A stretch of DNA of 64,000 nt from Balanoglossus misakiensis. Its lineage: Eukaryota; Hemichordata. Below, piece after piece: positions 10,591 through 22,579 of the stretch. A program made the position numbers and the translations under genes. The notes below the pieces were generated by a model. The model had not been told where the DNA came from and ran no database searches. It saw only the letters and a list, made by a program, of their open reading frames with translations. The stretch is taken from positions 11,284,001-11,348,000 of the forward strand of contig CM082592.2 of NCBI GenBank assembly GCA_040954595.2, in the 5' to 3' direction. Numbering within the stretch: position 1 is the stretch's first letter; every line of letters begins with the position of its first letter.

Positions 10591-12939
10591 CTAGTCCCAT
10601 ATTCCACTTGCAGCAATGGCAATTGCATTTTCTTCACCAACCATTCTGTACTTGAACGTCCACATTAGATTGGTAAAAGCCACTGTAACATAAATGGGAT
10701 AAAAACATGTGTAAGAGTTAATGAAGACATAATTTTGCTGTTTTACTCCGAGGTTGAACATAATGTCTGCCAACTGTTGATCTCTTATGATTCTGTGTGT
10801 CAGACTAAATAAGTGGATAAAACTTACAAATTTCTCCTGGATTGAGAATTGTTGTGAGCTCTGAACACATCTCCTGACAGTGTTCGTTCGGGGTCAGTTT
10901 GACCTCATACAGACCTCTGAGCTGAGCAAACCAGGTCATTGATGCACCAGAACCAAGGGCCTGCAAAAAAAATGGACACCAATCAGGAAACTGGCAAAAG
11001 GACACCAGAGTTATACACACAAATGTTGATGGTGGGATTCCAATCCCACAGAATATGGTGGCTATAAGCATAGGTGTCGGAATCACACTGATTCTGTAAA
11101 ACAGGTGGTTGAATCTGACACCTGTGGCTATAGGCCTTTATAGGTGGGGAAATGTGTACAAAACATTCATCAGAATCATTGAGACTTACTTTTTCATAGT
11201 CCTGCATATGAGGTTCTTCCTTGTCTTTGTCGTTCTTCACTCCAGAATCAGTAAACAGCCAGTTGGAGTGCAACATTTGCACCATGGGAGGTACAAAGTA
11301 TGGCCTTGAGTAGAAACTTCGGATGAACTTCACTGGGTGGTCCTCACAATTTTGCCATCTTATGTGCCACTGAGTGAGATTGCCTCTTTTTATCTTACGT
11401 AGCAAGGGTTTCAGATATGCATCTGGCTCAGAGCTGTGAAAACCACAGATCTTGGAAGAGTTTACTGCTGGCTCAGTTATGTACAGCTACAACAAATCAA
11501 AATATAACAATGCATGTATTAGATAGTTTGTGACAAATTCAAGGTGGATAACATATGGCTTGACAACAGATTAATGGAGGGATGTACATGTATATACCAT
11601 TTATTTAATCACCAAGCCAGTATTACATGTACCTTGGCTAGGAAATTCATATCAAATTCCTTGAGTGCTTTCCAGTCAGTCAGAGCATCTGTGACCACAA
11701 CAGGAACATGCATGTACAGAAAATCAGTAGTTATCTCATCACTGGTTACTCCATCAACCTTCTTAATCTCAACCAAGCCTTCACAATCCTGCAAAGAAAA
11801 CCAGTTTGCTTTTAGTTATATATGATTTCTAACATTCAATACAGTTTACAGAAACTGAATTTTAGCTCAGTGTGATTTTAATTGATTTTTTAACCCTTTC
11901 AAAATTGTACATCACATACCTCACAGTTTGTTTCATTTATAACCAGAGGGACAAAGTAAGGATTTTCAATAATACAAACTTCATCATTCAAGTTGGTCCA
12001 GTCCCAGTATGGCAAAGCCTGTGAAAATAGAGCATTCCATGCGACAAAAGAAACATAATGGGATTTTTAAAATTAGCTTCTACATTAGCAAGGCTTTTGC
12101 TGTTCTAATATATTATGTGGATGAATTGTGCACAGTCCACAGCAAAAATGTACTAAAAATATTACATTTTCGCGACCTGAACTCTCAATTTTCAGATAGA
12201 CTGAAGCTAGTGTCCTTTGTGATTAGTTTAACAATGGACAGCTTCTATGGAGATAATAAAACACTCTAATAAATATGCTGAATTGAAATTTGCATGATCT
12301 ATTATATGCTGCTGAAAATATCCCATGTGTATTTAATAATAAATTTGATGAAATCCTCAGTGGTAATTGAGAGTGTAAGCTTACCTTCTGTAAAACAGAA
12401 AAAACATTGCATTATTTATTGCAACATTTTAGAAAACAATACTAAAACAATTTTGTCTTTGGATAATTGAGTGGCAGGGAATGAAGCCACTAACACCCTG
12501 AAATCAAATGATGCATCACTTGATCACTATGGGACTATACCAATTATGACCCTGACTGAATTCTGAGTTTTCTCACCTTCAGTTCAGCATAGCGCAAGTG
12601 GACACAGATCATGTTATATGCTGGATTGTAGTAATACAAGAATGTCAGTACAGAAATGAGCAAAACAAGTTTCAAAGCCCGACGTTTCCATTTCCTAAAG
12701 TTGGAAACTTTGAGGAAATCAAGGACAGGCTTTGCACAACTTTTGATTTCACTTTTACTATAACCAGACTGCAGACAAAAATCATGAAGTAGTTGGATTT
12801 CATCGTCAATGATTTTCAGTTTGTCTTCTAAAGGTAGTTTCTTCTGTTCATCGGTTACATCTGCAATTTCCGGAAGATCATCTCCAGCTTCTGTTTGCAT
12901 TGCGGGAGGAACTTTCCTCTGCCTAATATCAGTTGACAT
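10591..12939 (-). CDS. Membrane pseudo-JmjC/cupin-like protein, copy 2
   Basis: Paralogue of the genes on both sides, function unknown. Exons (minus): 12939-12577, 12018-11920, 11788-11633, 11486-11190, 10960-10828, 10682-10591, giving 379 residues. Exon lengths equal those of copy 1 except exon 1 (363 vs 372 bp) and exon 4 (297 vs 288 bp), and all intron phases agree. The Cys pattern, the NLTQW sequon, the LPYWDWTNL segment and the C-terminus ending GIWD are kept. Exon 1 has drifted more than in the other two copies, whereas exon 6 and its 5' intron nearly match copy 3. The JmjC-like turn reads LNPGEILAFTNLMW, without the His expected of an active enzyme. No stop or frameshift is seen, so the gene looks functional. 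Confidence 0.8.
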
Positions 12940-13434
12940 GTTTCACGTCTCGGTTCTTGATCTAAAACATCTATAGTTTAGAAAGGCAAGTTCATCGTAC
13001 TAAAATAGGATGCAAAGAGACTCCCCAGCACAGTGAGATGGTATCGGAGAGCGGTGTGTGTCACATAATGAACATCAACGATAAATATATATTCATAATT
13101 CCAAAGCGAGGGAGATCCTTATTTGTGAATTGGCCAGACAATGAGTTTGCTGGTAATTGCAGCTATCAAGTTGCTACAGAATTGCTACTGTAACCAGACC
13201 ATTAGCACAAGCACTCTATCATAACACTCCAAACACTCGTTCAACATACTGACCACATGTAGCCATAGTACACAGTCTCAGTATCTTTATTTCTTTACTA
13301 GGGTGAGAAATGAAAGTGAATACACAATTCAAAGCTGTCCTTTTTCATAATCAATATCATGAAATTGAAAAAAGTTTCTATGAAGGTTGAGAAATCTAGG
13401 CTTTATGGTTTCATGGTATCTGAGAGAATCTTTG
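12940..13434. other. Spacer between array copies 2 and 3
   Basis: Holds the 5' flank of copy 2 and the 3'UTR of copy 3. Bases 13283-13345 resemble 7570-7640, the region past copy 1, including the minus-strand poly(A) signal. This marks one border of the duplicated unit. No gene is seen. Confidence 0.5.
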
Positions 13435-15347
13435 CTAGTCCCATATTCCACTTGCAGCAATGGCAATTGCATCCTCTTCACCAACCACTCTGTACTTGAA
13501 CGTCCACATTAGATTGGTAAAAGCCACTGTAACATAAATGGGATAAAAACATGTGTATTAGTTAATGAAGACATAATTATACTGATAGAGGCCTAATCTT
13601 GGCCTTTAAGTTAATATTACTGTAATGTATGAGATATGAGTAAGGTTTCATATGGTTGAAAAGTACCCAGTCACCAGTAAAAGTAAAGAATAGCAAAGTA
13701 TGCTTCCTGAGAAGAATATGCTGCAAGGGAAGTGAACATATTAAACTTATTAAACTTACAAATTTCTCCTGGATTGAGAATTACTGTCAACTCTGAACAC
13801 ATCTTCTGACAGATTTCATTTGGAGTCAATATGACCTCATACTGACCTCTGACCTGAGCAAACCATGACATTGATGCCTCGATTTGAAGGGCCTATAAAA
13901 AAGAACAGAAAATGAGAAAAATTAAACATTTAACAATGCAATGACCAAAGAACACCAGAGTCCTATACACATACATTTGAATATGTATATACTTACTTCT
14001 TGATAGTCATTCTCAACTTCTTTATTGTCCTTATTGTTCTTCACTCCAGAATCGGCAAAAATCCAGTTGAATTGAGACATTTCAACCATAGGTGGTAGGA
14101 AGTATGGCCTTGAGTAGTAACTGCGGATGACCTTGACAGGACGGTCCTCACAATTTTGCCAAATCATGTGCCAATGAGTGAGATTACCCTTCTTTATCTT
14201 AAGCAGCATGGTTTTCAGGTATGCATCTGGCTCGGAGGTGAGAAAACCACAGATCTGTGTAGAGTTCAACACTGGATCTGCAATATATAGCTGGAAGAGA
14301 TCATAAAACAAGAATGATGAACACACAATTATTAAAGTTAAGAAATATGTGATTTTAATGAATGGATGTATACCACTTACCCTTGCAAGGAAATTCATAT
14401 CAAATTCCTTGAGTGCTTTCCAGTCAGTCATTGCATCTGTGACCACAACAGGAACATGCATGTAGAGAAAATCAGTAGTTATCTCATCACTGGGTATTTC
14501 ATCCAGCTTCTCTATTTCAATCAAGCCTTCACAACCCTGCAAAGAAAACCAGTTTAGACTTAGAGCTGCATGTCCATTGAATGTCTTAACCCTTTCACCC
14601 CAGTTCCCTTTACGTGACTTTCATCGATTTCACATTAACCTTTCAAGATTTTCTCACCTCACAGTCTGATTCATCCAAGGCAAGTGGTTCAAAGTAAGGA
14701 TTTTCAATAATACAATCTTCTTCAAATAAATAGGTCCAGTCCCAGTATGGCAGAGTCTGTAACAATTGAAACATTATTAATATATTTAAAAAAATCACAG
14801 ATGAAGTACAGGTGGATAGCAAATATCAAACAAACCATCCACAATAAACATTTTCTTTATACATGTAATCACCAAGGGTTAGGATGCCTTTATTTGCTAC
14901 CATCCAAAATCATGTATATATACACTGTGATTGTTATGATGCACCCGTTCGGTAAAATGGGCGTGGCAATTTACACATTCTCACCTTCAGTTCTGCATAC
15001 CGTACATGGGCGCGGATCAAATTATACGCTGGATCGTAGTAATACAAGAACGCCAGTACAGAAACGATCAATATCAGTTTCAAAGCTCGACGTTTCCACT
15101 TCCTACGGTTAGAATCTTTGAGGAAATCGAGGAGGGGACTGGCACAACTTTCGATTTCACTCTTACTGTAACCAGACTGTAGACAAAAATCACGAAGAAG
15201 CCGGATTTCATCGTCGATGATTTTCAATTTGTCTTCTAACGGTAGTTTCTTCTGTTCATCGGTTACATCTGCAATTTCTGGTAGATCATTACTAGCTTCT
15301 TCTGTCTTCGTTTTGGAAGAAATGTTCCGTTTCCTTACTTCTGCCAT
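13435..15347 (-). CDS. Membrane pseudo-JmjC/cupin-like protein, copy 3
   Basis: Third paralogue, nearest the BRE1 gene. Exons (minus): 15347-14985, 14756-14658, 14536-14381, 14290-13997, 13892-13760, 13526-13435, giving 378 residues. The membrane segment is at about residues 88-104, preceded by the basic cluster RRKWKRR, which predicts a cytosolic N-terminus and lumenal C-terminus. Lumenal features are SDCE, QICGF, GNLTHW, RPYFLPPM, a CQKMC pair and LNPGEI. No HxD-type iron site is seen. Its introns are the shortest of the three copies. Exon 1 is closest to copy 1 and the last exon closest to copy 2, a mosaic that points to gene conversion. Divergent from BRE1, with 639 bp between start codons. 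Confidence 0.8.
14588..14613. repeat. MITE terminal fragment in intron 2 of array copy 3
   Basis: TTAACCCTTTCACCCCAGTTCCC matches the left end of the MITE at 22494 and 47817; the rest of the element is not recognisable. Confidence 0.5.
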
Positions 15348-15986
15348 GTTTTGATCAAAAGTAGGTCATGTGAAGCTAATCACATGACAGTCATATGACC
15401 ATTTTTGACGAATCAGGTTAGGGTTCAATGGCCTCTTTGACCCGGAAGATGTTAACTGACAGGTCGACATCCGGGTTAGAATATTCCATCTTGTGTTTGG
15501 TAAGGAAATCTGTCCCGCAAAATTACTTTATATATCCTATGGGATGGACATTTTTTCGCCTAAAAATCATTTTGTCTAGTACCTAAATACTCAGAGTTTG
15601 TTTTGAGAGAGAGTGGTAATGGGGATATTTGTAGATTTTCTCATATGAAGTCTCAAAGTTGTGAATGCAAATGAATGAACCGGGCCAGTTGTGATGATCA
15701 TCAGCAAAGTTGTATATATGTCAAGCTTATGTCCACTGATGATGCTATTATTTGATTTATCAAGTTTGAACGATATTTGCTAGTCATCATATTAACTAGT
15801 CCTGTTGTGCAGGGTATCACATAGGCGGTACTTCGCTTTGTAACGACCAGATTGGTACAGTACTCCCAGAAACATGGTAAACCAAACACCACCAAGGAAG
15901 TTAATAGCCACATCATTGCATACATCAGCTGTTTCTAATCATCAAGGGACATATTTTCTCCTTCACAGGACTGCCAAGTCATCACT
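15348..15986. promoter_or_regulatory. Bidirectional spacer with E-box cluster and BRE1 5'UTR
   Basis: Separates array copy 3 (-) from BRE1 (+). Three near-palindromic 8-mers fall within 33 bp close to copy 3: TCATGTGA (15366-15373), TCACATGA (15380-15387) and TCATATGA (15391-15398). The first two fit M-box/E-box sites of bHLH-zip factors. A polypyrimidine tract and AG at 15967-15968, just before the BRE1 ATG, look like a 3' splice site, and TTTGGTAAGG near 15495-15504 could be its donor, so BRE1 probably has a non-coding first exon. Confidence 0.45.
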
Positions 15987-18900
15987 ATGGCAACCAAAAG
16001 ACCTGCCAGTGAGATGGAGGCATCTTCTCCGACAGCATCCTCTAGTTCCAAGGCAGATTGTCCACCGGCAAAGAAAACTATATTTGATCCTGTGCAGATA
16101 GGGCCGGTATCATCACAGGTAAGGTTCAGCAGATGGATCATGACACATTATGTAAATAACTCAGTGTGTTACAGGGGTCCATGAAGGAGTCATCCTTGTT
16201 TGATGCCTTGAATTTTTTCTCTCGTTTCACTCTGCAGGAAGAGATGGACATCAAAGTGTTGAAATTTCAAAATAAGAAACTCGCTGAACGACTGGACCTC
16301 AGGAGGAGCGTAGAAGAAGAATTAAGAGAAAGAATACAAAGACTTGAAAGGAGGCAAGCCAATGATGAAGCTGTACTCTGTCTTTTGAATAGATACTGGT
16401 CTCAGGTAATGCACAACTTATTTATTTCATATTTAGGTCAAAACCTGATGCAGTTATAATCCTCCTAAAACTTCCCTTGCCCTCATTTTCAGATAGAGAT
16501 GAAGAGAATCTCTGACATACATTGTTCATACTATAATATAGGAGGTTAATGTTTCCTGTTTCTTTTCTTTTTTAGCTTGATGAAGATATTGAGGTCTTGT
16601 TGAGGAGGTTTGATGAGGAAGCAGAAGAGAAGGATGAGAATACTGGAGAAGATGACGATGCCACAAAAGAAGAGAAAAGTGATGAAAACCTAGATGTAAA
16701 AGAAGAGATGGATACAACATCAAGTAACAGTGAAAGTGAGGAGAGCAGTAAAGATAAAACTAAAAAAGGTGAGAGAAATATTTCAAACACAAATTTTTAG
16801 AGGGATTACCAGAGGTAGAACTTCAAAATCAGATTGCTTCAAGAAAACATAAAACAAATGCTATCATTCCTGTGTACACTGACATTTCTGTTTTGCATTT
16901 CTGGCAGAAAATGAGGCAGTTGTGTCTTTCCTGGCGCTTCTGTCCAGCAGTGAATCGGATGAAATCGAACAACAACTGCAGCAGAGATCCATGTTTTCAA
17001 AAGAAGCCATTTCAAAGCTTATCAAAGTCTTTGATAAGCTGCAGCAGAAGCATGATAAATTAGCAGTATCTATCCAAAACAGTGGTAAGTACACAACAGT
17101 GATGTTATTCTCGGTCAATTTTACTTCAAGAAAACTATGTATTGTTCTGTTTCAAAGTTGATTGCTTTATTATCTTGTCACCTTTGTCGACACAAATAAT
17201 ACTCAGATTTGCCATTTTCCTTCCTCCCAACACAGATGATCTAGACGAAACAATCAAAGCAACAATGTCAGATGTACAGAGTGAAAACAAAAGTTTACAG
17301 TCACTGGTTACATCTTTGCAAGAAACGCATCATCTGTCATCACTGAAGGTAAAGCATTCATTCTAATTTCATTGGTTAAATTGGCATAATAATTTTGTGA
17401 TGAGAAAAACGGTACCTGAGCTGTCCCAATTCCACAATAACCAGTGATTGTGTTTTCCTGCAGTTTGCAGAACAGACGGATAAACACCAAGCAGCTGAGA
17501 CAAAAACTGCCGAGTTGAGTAATATTGTAGATAATCTTCAGTATGACTTGGACAAAGCAAGGCAAAGAGCAGACAAACTAGAAAGCCTACTGACAGATGC
17601 ACTTTCCAAATTAAAGATGTACAAAAATGCTGATGGTGGTGGAGGAGTCTCGGTCTCTCAAGGAAAGGTAAGTCGGAAAGTTCTGGATCTCTAATTTGTA
17701 ATGTAGTTTGTTTTCTTGTGTTGAATTTTACTGCATGTAATATGTATTGCTTATAAGATCTCTCTTAGTGAAACCTTGAGCTATTTATATGTGATTGTTC
17801 TGATTTCTTTGCCATCTGAATGTGTTTCTAATTCTTTCTGTATCACTTCCCACAGTTGGAGGAAATGAACTTCCAACTGAATGAGCAGACAGAAATGGCA
17901 TCGAACAGACTGGCTGAGATTGAAAAAATACAAGAAAAGGTTCAAGAACTGACCAAGGAAAACGAAAAACTTAAAATGGATGTAAGTCTTATGAGTAAAG
18001 TTTGTGTGGTATTACATGATTTTTTCCTGAAGTGTTTTTTTGACCTCTCATTTCCAAAAAATTGTTGTTGTATCTTCTGAAAATATGTCTTTGTAAAGTT
18101 ACAGCATATACCAGAGGAAGTTATACAACAGACGCCGGAGTATAAAAACCTACAGTCGCAATTTTCAGTTTTATTTAATGAAGCTATGCTAATGAAGTCT
18201 CAACTGGAAGATACTCGGAGTTTACTACAGTCGTTGAAAAATGCACATCTGAGGCAAATAGAACAAATGGAGGTGTGTAAATTGAAATATTATATGCTTT
18301 GTCTGAATGCATCCATCTGATTGGCTGAAGGCTGGGGTATATATGTGCTTAGTATAAATCCAGTAATCTGATTGGATGAAGCAGGGGTTTATAATGGAAT
18401 GATGTACTACATGACACTTTAATTTCTTCCCAAGACAAACAATTTAATCACCGGTTTTAACTTTTCTGAACAGAGTGATGAGTTATCATGTCAGAAAAAA
18501 CTTCGGACAGAAGTTATCCAGTTGGAAGACACACTTGCACAAGTACGCAAGGAATATGAAATGCTGAGAATTGAATTTGAACAAACACTAGCAACAAATG
18601 AACAAGCAGGTATGCATCTTTACTTTCTTCAGTGTCTGGTCTCCATACTAGTCATTGTGAGGCATCCTATTCCGAATTGGACCTATTGCAGGATTTATAA
18701 TAAATCCTTGTATTCTGCACTGTTTTCAATTGCAGGTCCCATTAACAGAGAGATGAGGCATGTCATCACCAGTCTTCAAACGCATAATCAACAGTTAAAA
18801 TCAGAAGCTGCTAGGTACAAGAAGAAACTCAGAGAGGCATATGCTGAATTGCACAAGGTATATTATATAATTGGAAACCCCAGAGAGATAAACTTAAAGT

Positions 18901-21176
18901 ATGGTTACTGTAACATTGAGGTGAACACTAATCTACACACACAGTTATTCATCAGCACATGTGTGCACTCACACATATATGCATGTACACACACACAAAC
19001 ACACCATGTACACAGATAATGCCAGGCGCTGAAGGTGCTGATCAACAAAATATGATATTATGATATTTCAGCTAAAAAGTGAAAGTGGTGGAAGTGAAAA
19101 GAAAGATCATGGACACGAAAAAGAACACGCGCACGTGAAGAAGGAATCAGGAAGCCACCAATCAGACGACAAGAAAGAAAACAGGGATAAGGACAAAGAT
19201 AAGGAGCAAGATAAAAAAGAAGAAAAAGAGAGACATGATAAAAAAGCAGCAAGTGATGCGGATATCATAAAAGAACTTAAGGCTCAACTCAAGTAAGTAA
19301 ACATAGTTTGTGTACAACCAGTGTCATCATTTACAAACTTGCATCCAGAAAACATATTACAGGTAGTAGAATTAAATGGCCAGTTTCCCACATCATACCA
19401 ATGCAATTCCTTTATTAACAGGAAATCTCAAGAGAGTCAGAAAGAGATGAAACTACTTTTAGACATGTACAAAGGCTGTGCCAAGGAACAGCGGGATAAA
19501 GTTCAACTGATGGCTGCGGAGAAGAAAGCAAGGGGAGAGGTGGATGACCTGAAACAGAGACTGAGACACATGGAAGAGAAGGAGAGACAAGAAAGTAAAA
19601 AATTAGCTGACGAAGATGCCATTAGGAAAATTAGAAATTTAGAAGAACATATTCAGGAATTACATAAAAAACTTACAGCAACAAAACAGGTGGGTGTTTC
19701 AAAATGTTTAGTTTTAGGAGTTGCTATTCAACCTGCCACCCCTAATTTCAGTGTAAATGGGTCCGACAGTACCATTTCAAATGCTGTAGCCGCATCCACG
19801 TGTGATGTTGAAATGGGTAAGATAATTAAAAAAATCTTGTGTTTACTGTCTGTAGGAAGAAGAGGCATTATTGTCGGACATGGATGTAACAGGACAGGCA
19901 TTTGAAGACATGCAGGAACAGAATGCAAGACTACTGCAACAGCTGAGAGAGAAAGATGATGCCTATTTTAAACTCATGTCAGAGGTAAGTGTTTGGTGTG
20001 TAGGAATAAATGGGTAGAACTTCTGATTTTTGCCCCAAAAATGCTTTGATGTGTTTTGAGTTCACAGTGATGTTCTAACGTTTTGTAGTAGACAATTCAA
20101 TCCATAATGGCTGTTTTCTGTTTCAGAGGATAAAATCCAACCAGATTCACAAACTGTTAAGGGAAGAAAAAGATGTTTTAGCTGACCAGGTGGCAACTCT
20201 TCAGACTCAAGTTGAAGCCCAAAACCAGGTGGTGAGGAAACTGGAAGAAAAAGAGAGAATTCTCCAAAATAATGTTACGACAATGGAAAAAGAACTAAGT
20301 CTTAGACAGCAGGCCCTTGAAGTCAACAAAAGAAAGGTGGGTATTGTAAAGTTGTAAAAAGATTATATGGTATCTGTTTGTCATAATTAAGTTATGCAGT
20401 GGAGATTCCCTGACCCAAGTTGCTTTTGTCAGTAAATAGAAAAAAAAAGGTTAAGAACAATTTTGATACTGAGAGTGAATTATTTTTGCAACTTGCAGGC
20501 TGTGGATGCCTCCCAGACATCGACAGACAGTAAAAAACTTGTAGACCGCTACCAGAATCAAGTGAATACACTTCAGAGCAAAGTGACAGAAAAAGCAAGT
20601 GAAGTGGAACAGTATGGCCACAAGTATAGGAGATGTCAGGTAAGATCAGTTTTTTTACAAATTAAAAAAAATATATCAAGATGTGTAGACTGTGTATATC
20701 AATTTTATCTTTGTGAAATGTTTTGAAAGTCACTTTTATTTCTAATACTTGTTTCTATCTGATCACACAGGAGGAGATAGGAAGTCTTCGACGAAAACTT
20801 GAAAGAGCGAGACGAATAGAATTAGCAGGAAGTGCCGATGAGATTCTTTTGGAAGAAGTCAAAACATATAAAGTGAGTTTTTCCGCTTTGAGAACCTTGC
20901 CGTGCCTGAAAGGATGTGTTTAGCTGTTCCCTTGCCTCCACATTTTGATGAGAATGTGCAATGTTTTCATGTTTATATTTTGTCTAACTTTTCTTGCAGG
21001 CTCAGCAAACCTGCCCATGCTGCAACGTCAAGCGGAAAGACACGGTCCTAACCAAATGTTTCCACGTCTTCTGTGCCGAGTGTATAAAAACCCGATATGA
21101 AACGAGGCAGAGGAAATGCCCAGAGTGCAATGCTGCATTTGGTGCCAATGATTATCATCGCATATATCTGGGATAA
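15987..21176 (+). CDS. RNF20/RNF40 (BRE1): BRE1-type E3 ubiquitin ligase (RNF20/RNF40)
   Basis: Nuclear RING E3 that in other eukaryotes monoubiquitinates histone H2B with RAD6/UBE2A-B, promoting H3K4 and H3K79 methylation during transcription. Seventeen coding exons join in frame: 15987-16118, 16238-16405, 16576-16768, 16908-17084, 17236-17348, 17464-17667, 17856-17981, 18099-18272, 18474-18609, 18736-18857, 19072-19292, 19422-19689, 19856-19984, 20127-20336, 20499-20639, 20771-20872, 21000-21176. The product is about 930 residues (human RNF20 975). Nearly all of it is coiled coil, with an acidic Ser/Glu segment in exon 3 and a Lys/Asp/Glu/His-rich segment in exon 11. The last exon encodes the C3HC4 [24 protein letters not shown], then CAEC and CPEC, ending at the conserved YLG-type C-terminus. 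One gene stands for the two vertebrate paralogues. Confidence 0.96.
18313..18395 (+). repeat. Pair of imperfect 30-bp direct repeats in a BRE1 intron
   Basis: ATCTGATTGGCTGAAGGCTG and ATCTGATTGGATGAAGCAGG start similar units of about 30 bp at 18314 and 18367. Each carries ATTGG, a reverse CCAAT box. They lie in the intron between exons 8 and 9. Confidence 0.5.
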
Positions 21177-21401
21177 ATAGAAATATCATGCTCTGCTATG
21201 TAAATACTGCTTGAACTGGAGGAGGTCATATACCCAACAAATGAACAGTTTGACCTTTCACCTTCCAGAGGACGGCCATCTTGTACTGTCATTTTTCTGT
21301 ACCTTCTAAAGAATGAACTCCCCTAATAGTGAAACTTGTCATTCCTTTGGCGTGTACATTTTCTATTTTTTAAGTTCGTGACATTTTTTGCCAAATTTAA
21401 G

Positions 21402-21407
21402 AATAAA
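21402..21407 (+). terminator. Proximal poly(A) signal, BRE1
   Basis: AATAAA 226 bp after the BRE1 stop codon; a distal alternative lies at 22959-22964. Confidence 0.5.
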
Positions 21408-22493
21408 ACTAGGAGTCACTTTCTCAACTGGTATGAAGCACTCTGATGTAATGTAGTTGGTTCACTGAAAAAAGTTCCCTCACTTTTCATAGATCCACAG
21501 TTTACATACAGAATTGATACTCACTGTCAGTGTATCAAACTGGGCTGCAGAAAAAAAAATGGTTTCTTGAGAAGAGGGAACAATTGTGTAGACAATCTTA
21601 TTTAATGCAAGGTTTTTATTGTTTTCGAACATTTTTTTAAGTTTTCAAAGTTCGTTTTCCAGGGTTCCTTTGCAGTAGTTTTGTTGATATTTTCTGCAAT
21701 ACCTTCTTCACCCTGATTTCGCGTTTGGTAGGGGAAAATGGGTTATCTTCCTTACTGTCCTCTGTAAAAGGGGAATGGAAAAGGAGTTCATTACAGATAG
21801 GTTTCCAAATTCAATTTCAGCTGTGCCTGCCCTAAATGTTCTTTTCAGTTTCATAACCATTCCGGTATCAAATGAAGCATTCTTGTTTAAGTCTGATGTC
21901 TGTTCTGTTGCAACAGTGGGAGAATTTCGCATTACTGTTTTAGTCTTCCTGACATTGACCACCTCTGAGCATTCACTATGTCATTTGAACTTTTGGATGT
22001 GTTCAATTGCATATTCATGAAGTGACAGCATTTACAGTTGGTGCACTCGACCGTCACACTTGCGTTTTTCTCGTTTTCAGTTTGATGCAAGGTTCATGTT
22101 CCAAAACAGTTGTATACTGTATTTGTAGAGCTGTCTCGTACAACAAAACAAAAATAAAAATAAAACAAAAAACTAAAAGTGTCATTGCAAAGCTCCTCCT
22201 GAATTTACGGTGCTATAAAATGACAAAACACATAGTTTAAAAGTCGACAAAGATGTCTTAAATATTCAGTATGGCAGAGAAATACCAATGGTTGACTTTC
22301 ATGTTTGTCGACCGTAAATTTAGTGTAAATACTTTAGTTGTAAAAATGTTGACAAACAGCCATGGCATTATTTTCATGACAGTTTCAAGTCTTGTATGTG
22401 ATATTGGCTGTTCAATTTCAAATTATTTTCACCACTTTCAGCCTGGCATTTTTTAGTTGGAAGATGCATCATTGCACTCCATGATATGGCTTA

Positions 22494-22579
22494 ACCCTTT
22501 CACCACCATGGTTCAGTCCAAACTCATTGTTTTATATTGTAAGGTTGGACCTCTAAAAAGGGAACTGGGGGTGAAAGGC
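22494..22579. repeat. Most complete MITE copy (TTAA-flanked)
   Basis: About 86 bp beginning TTAACCCTTTCACCACCATG and ending ACTGGGGGTGAAAGG. The ends are inverted repeats of about 12 bp with no coding capacity between. Copies at 14588 and 47817 also start at TTAA, which fits the target-site preference of piggyBac-superfamily elements. The superfamily assignment is an inference from the ends only. Confidence 0.7.
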
